Shown: in pieces, positions 31,224 through 35,647 of the stretch
Layout: each line of letters starts with the position of its first letter
Numbering within the stretch: position 1 is the first letter of the stretch
Origin: Helicobacter sp.
GTDB taxonomy: Bacteria > Campylobacterota > Campylobacteria > Campylobacterales > Helicobacteraceae
Length of the DNA stretch: 35,647 bases
Reading direction: 5' to 3'
Assembly (NCBI RefSeq): GCF_029067145.1
Contig: NZ_JAIEFA010000067.1
Location: forward strand, 1-35,647
The notes under the pieces: generated by a model
What the model was told of the DNA's origin: nothing
Seen by the model: only the letters and a program-made list of their open reading frames with translations
The model's database searches: none
Position numbers and translations under genes: made by a program

Positions 31224-31801
31224 TTATTTCTCCTCAAATACACAAAAACAAAAAGCAAAAGTAAGACAAACAACATTACATAAAGCACTATACGTACAAC
31301 ACTTTGTCCTTTATTTTGTTTGGGAAAACTATGTTCAAGCTCCACATTTCGTGATTGGGCAATCCTATCGGCAATATCTACAAAACCATTGAGCAAAAAG
31401 GCAGATATACTTTGTTGTGTAAGGTCTTTATCAGATTTTGGAATCAAAGGCACAATATAATCCCAATAAACCGTCCGTTTATCAAATAATTTTTCAGCCT
31501 CTGCACTCGCAATGATATTTATTTTTTTTTCTTTATGCACAAAAAAAAGAAGAACAAAAGGTTCTTTTAGATTTTGTAGATAGTTTTGTTCTTTCTCTTC
31601 AAGATTTATTCCCTCTAAACCTTCAAGAGCAACAACATACATTGAAACACCTGTTTTTTCAAACACTTCATTGGATAATACTTCTATAAAATCTGTTGTT
31701 TTTTTGATAAGCTGATTTTGGTTTTCCAACACATAGGTTTTACCCAAAGCCAATGTGCAAAAAAATAGGGAAAGAATCCCTATTTTAAGTGCTTTCAACA
31801 T
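31220..31801 (-). CDS. Membrane-anchored periplasmic protein, TPM-domain-like, of the cbb3 cluster
   Basis: A 193-residue protein with an N-terminal signal (MLKALKIGILSLFFCTLALG), a periplasmic domain (about 20-160) and a C-terminal membrane helix (about 168-189) ending in Arg-Arg-Asn-Lys. The domain, with 'FIEVLSNEVFEKTGVSMYVVAL' and 'PFVLLFFVHKEKKINIIAS', resembles the TPM (YgcG/Psb32-like) fold linked to repair or assembly of membrane complexes. The assignment is by pattern only. Its position between the oxidase genes and FixH suggests an assembly role. No Shine-Dalgarno is apparent; it starts three bases after the preceding 36-residue gene and is probably coupled to it. Confidence 0.72.
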   Translation of the reverse strand: MLKALKIGILSLFFCTLALGKTYVLENQNQLIKKTTDFIEVLSNEVFEKTGVSMYVVALEGLEGINLEEKEQNYLQNLKEPFVLLFFVHKEKKINIIASAEAEKLFDKRTVYWDYIVPLIPKSDKDLTQQSISAFLLNGFVDIADRIAQSRNVELEHSFPKQNKGQSVVRIVLYVMLFVLLLLFVFVYLRRNK

Positions 31802-31804
31802 TCA

Positions 31805-31915
31805 TTAACCAACATAAAGAAGCATATTGGGAATAAAAGCAACTGCAATAGATGCAACAATCACTACAATATGAGCTACAAAAAGAATTTTTTCTAATCC
31901 ACTATATTCAACCAT
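31805..31915 (-). CDS. 36-residue single-helix membrane protein in the cbb3 oxidase operon
   Basis: An open frame of 36 codons with ATG at 31915 and TAA at 31805-31807. It begins MVEYSGLEKIL, then has a hydrophobic helix of about 20 residues (VAHIVVIVASIAVAFIPNML) and ends LYVG. AGGAG lies seven bases before the ATG. The start overlaps the DUF4006 stop (TAATG), and the next gene starts three bases after its stop. That packing supports real translation. It is too small for most gene callers. By size and topology it resembles the roughly 4-kDa CcoM subunit reported in the Pseudomonas stutzeri cbb3 oxidase, but I see no firm sequence homology. Confidence 0.72.
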   Translation of the reverse strand: MVEYSGLEKILFVAHIVVIVASIAVAFIPNMLLYVG

Positions 31916-32121
31916 TATTTCGCTCCTACTTCTTTATAATGCTGAGCATTGTCAGCACTTCTCATTTGCAAAGTGTTTGCATTTTCAATCGTATAAGGAT
32001 TGTTTGCTTGAGCACTTTGTGTTACTACTGCTGTATAGCCAAGGCAGAAAACAACAGAAAGTAACAAAACAACTGCTACGATAAAGCCCAAAAGTCCATT
32101 AACTCCAAATAAACCATTCAT
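31915..32121 (-). CDS. DUF4006 family small membrane protein of the cbb3 operon
   Basis: A 68-residue protein with one membrane helix (about 9-33, VNGLLGFIVAVVLLLSVVF) and a polar C-terminal tail with Asn/Gln/Ala and 'DNAQHYKEVG'. Genes of the DUF4006 family follow ccoP in Helicobacter and Campylobacter. The start MNGLFG is chosen because AAGGAGG lies seven bases upstream; a TTG two codons earlier sits almost on the ribosome site. The function is not established. Its place directly after ccoP suggests an oxidase subunit or assembly factor. Confidence 0.82.
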   Translation of the reverse strand: MNGLFGVNGLLGFIVAVVLLLSVVFCLGYTAVVTQSAQANNPYTIENANTLQMRSADNAQHYKEVGAK

Positions 32122-32133
32122 ACTCAAACCTCC

Positions 32134-33015
32134 TTAGTTTTTCTCTGAATAGATAAAGTGCGCCAAAGCTTCTTTTTGCTTATCAGTTAGCATTTGAGTT
32201 TTAAAAGTTGGCATAATACCAATATGTCCTTTTTTACCTTTTTCAAGCACTTCAGCTACAAATGCTGGTGTTCCATATTTGGTAAGATCTGGTGCCATAC
32301 CACCCATTCCTGCTCCATCTTCACCATGACAAGCGTTACATGTTGCAGCACTATAAAGCTCTTTACCTTTTGCAACCAAGTCTGGATATTTTGTACTTTT
32401 AACTTCAGAAATTTCTGCCATTACATAAGCAGCAACTGCTTTTTGTGCTTCTTCAGAATCTACTACACCGGGAGCAACTTCACTAAGAGGCAACATATCT
32501 CCTAACATATAGCCTAAACCTTTACTACCATTTTTAATTGTTGTAATGATTCCTTCTTCTCTACCCCACTCTGCCAAATTTGCTGCTGTGCCATTCATCC
32601 CTTCCGTAGTGATTCCATGGCATTGTGAGCATTGAACCAAAAATAAATTTTGTCCCATTTTTGTCAAAGTTTGAGCATCAATATTCTGCCATTGTGCTTC
32701 AAATTTTGCATTATAAGCTTTTACCTCATCGTTATATTCCCCAATTTGTGAATAAGTGTTGAGAGGATAACCTACAAACCAATACCATAAACCCCAAATC
32801 AACAATACAAGATAAGTAGCACCCCATCCAATTGGAATATCATTTTTAAATTCTTTAATGCCATCCCAATCTTCACTTGTTAATTCACCTTCTGCCTTGC
32901 TATCTTTCATCTTTTTGATGTAACCACCGACAATGAAAATAGTCAAAGCTAAAATTGCTACGGCGCCAAGCAATCCAAGTTGATTTACACTGTCGCCCAA
33001 GTTAAACCATTCCAT
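32134..33015 (-). CDS. ccoP: cbb3-type cytochrome c oxidase subunit III (diheme CcoP)
   Basis: A 293-residue protein with two N-terminal membrane helices (about 13-30 and 64-82) and two cytochrome c domains. Heme motifs are CSQCH (about 129-133) and CNACH (about 226-230). Candidate Met ligands include those in 'MLGDMLPLSE' and 'GIMPTFKTQML'. It accepts electrons from soluble cytochrome c and passes them to CcoO/CcoN. The two-helix N terminus is longer than the single-helix CcoP of some bacteria. It starts directly after ccoQ with no gap. Confidence 0.96.
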   Translation of the reverse strand: MEWFNLGDSVNQLGLLGAVAILALTIFIVGGYIKKMKDSKAEGELTSEDWDGIKEFKNDIPIGWGATYLVLLIWGLWYWFVGYPLNTYSQIGEYNDEVKAYNAKFEAQWQNIDAQTLTKMGQNLFLVQCSQCHGITTEGMNGTAANLAEWGREEGIITTIKNGSKGLGYMLGDMLPLSEVAPGVVDSEEAQKAVAAYVMAEISEVKSTKYPDLVAKGKELYSAATCNACHGEDGAGMGGMAPDLTKYGTPAFVAEVLEKGKKGHIGIMPTFKTQMLTDKQKEALAHFIYSEKN

Positions 33016-33234
33016 TTAGCTCTCCTTCTTTTCGTCTTTATTATTTCGTTTTTCCACTAAAGCATCATTTAGGTCATCATCTAACGCAAGTCTTGCGTAT
33101 TTTTCATAATCAATTTTTCCACTTCTTTGGCTTTTGTAAAGATGAAATATATATCCATACAACAAAAACACTAATAGAATTGTAATAAACCAATAAGCAT
33201 AACCTTGAATGATTCTTATCGTTTCATATTCCAC
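33016..33234 (-). CDS. ccoQ: cbb3-type cytochrome c oxidase subunit CcoQ
   Basis: A 72-residue protein with one membrane helix (about 9-31, AYWFITILLVFLLYGYIFHLY) followed by 'KSQRSGKIDYEKYARLAL' and a Glu/Lys/Asp-rich tail. The position between ccoO and ccoP and the helix plus 'G..DYE.YA' pattern identify CcoQ, which stabilises CcoP in the complex. It is separated from ccoO by only two bases. Confidence 0.92.
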   Translation of the reverse strand: MEYETIRIIQGYAYWFITILLVFLLYGYIFHLYKSQRSGKIDYEKYARLALDDDLNDALVEKRNNKDEKKES

Positions 33235-33236
33235 GA

Positions 33237-33923
33237 TTAGTTAGCCCTTCTTTTTTGTCCCAAGCTGTTTAAATAAGCAATCAATGCTACAATTTGCTTA
33301 ATTTCGCCTCTTTCAAGTGCAGCTTTTATTTCTGGATCTTTCATATCCTCTGCTAAAATTTTTGCTTCTGCTAAAATCTCTGCTCTTGCCGCTTCTAAAT
33401 CACCTAACTTAGGATTATTTTCTGTGTCATAAGGCATTGAGAAAACAACTTTTTGTGTATAAGCTTCCGCATAAGCAGTATCTACATCTACATTTTTATT
33501 GTATAGATGTTTATATGCTGGCATAATAGAACCCGGAACTACCGCAGTTGGGTCTAACATATGCTCTTCGTGCCAATCTGTGGTTCGGACATCACCTACA
33601 CGATGCAAATCTGGTCCTGTTCTTTTAGAACCCCACAAAAATGGTCTGTCATAAGCATATTCACCACTTAAACTATAAGCACCATAACGATCTGTTTCTG
33701 CCTTAAATGGACGAATTAATTGAGAATGGCATGCATTACAACTTTCGCTAATATAAACTTGACGCCCTGCTGTTTCCAAAAGCGTATAAGGTTTGAGATT
33801 CTCTGTCGGACGTGAAGCCTTAGCAAAATCTGGTAAAATCTCAACTAATCCCGCAATTGAGAACACTAACAAAAAGACTACCGTAAAGAAAAACGGATTT
33901 TTTTCCAACCAATGAAACATCAC
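33237..33923 (-). CDS. ccoO: cbb3-type cytochrome c oxidase subunit II (monoheme CcoO)
   Basis: A 228-residue protein with an N-terminal membrane anchor (about 11-30) and one cytochrome c domain. The heme motif is ESCNACHSQLIRPF (about 60-73), with 'RTGPDLHRVGD' and 'PGSIMPAYKHL' around the expected Met ligand. It relays electrons from CcoP to the CcoN heme b. It follows ccoN by nine bases. Confidence 0.97.
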   Translation of the reverse strand: MMFHWLEKNPFFFTVVFLLVFSIAGLVEILPDFAKASRPTENLKPYTLLETAGRQVYISESCNACHSQLIRPFKAETDRYGAYSLSGEYAYDRPFLWGSKRTGPDLHRVGDVRTTDWHEEHMLDPTAVVPGSIMPAYKHLYNKNVDVDTAYAEAYTQKVVFSMPYDTENNPKLGDLEAARAEILAEAKILAEDMKDPEIKAALERGEIKQIVALIAYLNSLGQKRRAN

Positions 33924-33932
33924 AAGCCTCCT

Positions 33933-35399
33933 TTACGCTGCCATTGGAGTTGCATATTTAGGTTCGCTCTCAAGCTCCCTACTAGCAACAATGGTCATAA
34001 TAATATTATAAACAAAGATGATAAAGCCTAAGAAATACAATACTCCACCAATTGCTCTAATTGTATAATATGGCATTAATACAGTTACAGTATCAATAAA
34101 TGAGTAAGCCAAACTTCCAAACTCATCTGTCGCTCTCCACATCATACCTTGTGTAATTCCTGCAATCCACATACTTGAGAAATAAAGAATAATCGCAACG
34201 GTTTGCACCCAGAATTGAATATCCATTAGTTTTTTAGAGTAAATTTCACGTTTGAATAATCTTGGAGTCATATGATAACAAGCTGCAATGATTGTAAAAG
34301 AAACCCAACCCAACGCTGCATCATGCACGTGCCCGATAATCCAATCTGTAAAGTGCGCTAAAGCGTTAACGGATTTAATAGATTGAATTGGTCCTTCCAA
34401 AGTGGTTAGCATATACCAAGTAGAAGCTAAAAGCAAGAATTTAATGAGCGGAGATTCTTTAAGTTGATGCCATTGTCCCTTCATAGTTAATAGCATATTT
34501 ACTGCTGTTCCCCAAGATGGCAAGATCAAAACAACTGAAAAAATTGAACCCATTGTTTGCATCCAATCTGGAACAGTAGAATAAATAAGGTGGTGGCTAC
34601 CAGCCCAAATATAAACAAACATTAATCCCCAAAATGAAAATAAAGTCAATTTATAAGAGAAAATTGGTTGTCCTGATTCTTTAGGCAAGAAATAATAAAT
34701 CACACCGATAATTCCTGAAGTGAAAACAAATGCAACCGCATTGTGTCCAAACCACCATTGCACCATCGCATCATTTGTTCCTGCATATAAAGAAATAGAA
34801 TGCCAAACAGATCCTACTTCAGCAACTAAATAAGTTGGAATCGAAAGGTTATTAAAGATATAAAGTGCAGAAATTGCTACAAATGTCGCAATAAAATACC
34901 ACAAAGTAATATAAATAGTTTGTTCGCGCCTAACACCCATTGAACCGAAGAGACTAACTCCCCATAACACCCATACAACAACAACTAACAAATCCAATGG
35001 CCACACAAGTTCAGAATATTCTTTTGACTGACTCATACCAGCAAACAAGCTAACAACCGCTAGTGCCATTAGCACAATATAAACCCAAAAGTGTAAATGA
35101 CCAACCACTTTTAAAAATGGGTGTTCATTATAAGAAATTTTTAGGACTCTTTGTCCCAAATAATACCAGGCTGTCCAAATACCACTCAATGTGAATCCAT
35201 AGATGATTCCATTTGTGTGTAAAGGTCGCAAGCGTCCGAATGTTCCGAACTCACCGGCTAAATAATTAAGGTCTGGGAACGCCATTTGACAAGCTATCAC
35301 AACACCCAACAACAATCCAACAATACCAAATGCGATCGTTGCAAAAAGAAATAGTTTTGCAATGGAGTAATCATACTCTAACGCAGGATTTGATTGCAT
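33933..35399 (-). CDS. ccoN: cbb3-type cytochrome c oxidase catalytic subunit CcoN
   Basis: A 488-residue, twelve-helix heme-copper oxidase subunit that reduces O2 to water and pumps protons. Histidine ligands are visible in 'RPLHTNGIIYG' (low-spin heme), 'WWFGHNAVAF' (CuB His in helix VI), 'GSHHLIYSTVPDW' (CuB pair) and 'IGHVHDAALGW' (high-spin and low-spin heme). The C-family tyrosine near helix VII is expected close to 'YIWAGSHHLIY'. I start at MQSNPALEYD, where AAGGAG lies six bases upstream; the frame remains open another 17 codons without a site. Length agrees with H. pylori CcoN (488). Confidence 0.97.
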   Translation of the reverse strand: MQSNPALEYDYSIAKLFLFATIAFGIVGLLLGVVIACQMAFPDLNYLAGEFGTFGRLRPLHTNGIIYGFTLSGIWTAWYYLGQRVLKISYNEHPFLKVVGHLHFWVYIVLMALAVVSLFAGMSQSKEYSELVWPLDLLVVVVWVLWGVSLFGSMGVRREQTIYITLWYFIATFVAISALYIFNNLSIPTYLVAEVGSVWHSISLYAGTNDAMVQWWFGHNAVAFVFTSGIIGVIYYFLPKESGQPIFSYKLTLFSFWGLMFVYIWAGSHHLIYSTVPDWMQTMGSIFSVVLILPSWGTAVNMLLTMKGQWHQLKESPLIKFLLLASTWYMLTTLEGPIQSIKSVNALAHFTDWIIGHVHDAALGWVSFTIIAACYHMTPRLFKREIYSKKLMDIQFWVQTVAIILYFSSMWIAGITQGMMWRATDEFGSLAYSFIDTVTVLMPYYTIRAIGGVLYFLGFIIFVYNIIMTIVASRELESEPKYATPMAA

Positions 35400-35433
35400 A
35401 TTTGCTCCTTCCTCTAAGATTTCCCTTACATAT

Positions 35434-35439
35434 TTTATA
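35434..35439 (-). promoter_or_regulatory. Tentative -10 box for ccoNOQP
   Basis: Minus-strand TCTATAAAATATG lies 35 bases upstream of the ccoN start. A second, equally AT-rich TATAAA occurs further upstream near 35454-35460, so the real promoter cannot be fixed. The remaining spacer to 35600 is AT-rich and shows nothing else. Confidence 0.35.
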
Positions 35440-35607
35440 GAGAATCCCAATATTTTATAAAATAAAGCATAATTACTAGCTTAAAATTCACAACAAATAG
35501 CTAACGAAATAAGAGAAAATGTTTAGATTCTTAAAAATCTTAATATTTTTTAAATAAAACAAAATAGAATCACACTCTAAGGCATTTATTAATTCGGTAA
35601 TTTACCC

Positions 35608-35647
35608 CTGTCTCTTATAAAAATCTTACGCTGCCTACGACTACTTA
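35608..35647. other. Probable residual Nextera sequencing adapter at the contig end
   Basis: From 35608 the sequence starts CTGTCTCTTATA, the 12 inner bases of the Tn5 mosaic end used in Nextera libraries, and continues AAAATCTTACGCTGCCTACGA. The Nextera read-2 adapter continues CACATCTGACGCTGCCGACGA after the same start. Over 33 bases I count 29 matches; the four differences are two C to A and two G to T. These 40 bases are probably not genomic, and positions after 35607 should not be annotated biologically. Confidence 0.85.

Noticed and set aside
35400..35450. 17-residue N-terminal extension of CcoN
   Set aside because: AAGGAG lies just before the internal ATG, and the resulting 488 residues equal the known family length.
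1..35647. tRNA, rRNA, CRISPR, insertion sequences, prophage or toxin-antitoxin modules
   Set aside because: I looked through all spacers. They are short (under 250 bases), lack cloverleaf or direct-repeat arrays, and no transposase, integrase, Cas or toxin-like protein is encoded.

Overview
The window is about one-third G+C by eye and looks chromosomal, from an epsilonproteobacterium (Campylobacterota), most likely an enterohepatic or enteric Helicobacter. The inference rests on remembered synteny and gene content. Bax-inhibitor next to gapA, a KchA-type K+ channel next to rpmB, acpS next to fliL, lysA next to pheA, and ccoNOQP followed by DUF4006 and FixH genes all match H. pylori neighbourhoods. 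The cytochrome P450 with its membrane hydrolase neighbour and the modE/modA/TOBE/modB/modC locus recall Campylobacter jejuni. I name no species. The window appears to be one whole contig: it begins in a run of 13 C and ends in what reads as a mutated Nextera adapter.

Layout. 145-3004 (minus): a tightly overlapping operon of membrane hydrolase-like protein, cytochrome P450 and small membrane protein. 3139-5418 (minus): a two-component system whose kinase has a four-cysteine C-terminal insertion and whose regulator has an unusual winged-helix output. 5619-7033 (plus): cytochrome c553 and alanine racemase, with a terminator between them. 7070-8198 (minus): ThiD2-like protein and Bax-inhibitor-1 protein. 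8308-11644 (plus): gapA, a Csd4/Pgp1-type peptidoglycan carboxypeptidase and hemH, the middle gene starting at a TTG inside the gapA stop. 11742-14882 (minus): porCDAB pyruvate:ferredoxin/flavodoxin oxidoreductase. 15125-17972 (minus): DUF465 protein, argJ, K+ channel, rpmB. 18071-19781 (minus): maf, ccoS, fqrB. 19848-23139 (minus): fliL-acpS, pheA and lysA. 23261-23908 (plus): HAD phosphatase. 24090-27708 (minus): molybdate uptake and regulation. 27864-29446 (plus): leuDB. 29468-30664 (minus): MFS exporter. 30729-35399 (minus): the cbb3 oxidase operon, including a 36-residue membrane protein.

The genes describe a microaerobic respiratory lifestyle. POR oxidises pyruvate, FqrB can link its reduced flavodoxin or ferredoxin to NADPH, cytochrome c553 and the cbb3 oxidase carry electrons to oxygen, and CcoS and FixH help build the oxidase. 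Molybdate uptake implies molybdoenzymes elsewhere. Other genes cover amino-acid synthesis (leu, arg, phe, lys), heme, thiamine, lipid carrier activation, and cell-wall precursor and shape control.

No spacer exceeds 300 bases. I saw no tRNA, rRNA, CRISPR array, insertion sequence or prophage. I found no clear new defence or mobile system. The best leads are the small cbb3-linked protein, the Cys-rich kinase with its unusual regulator, the P450/hydrolase operon, the Csd4 zinc-ligand deviation, and a window-wide excess of GAATC/GATTC.
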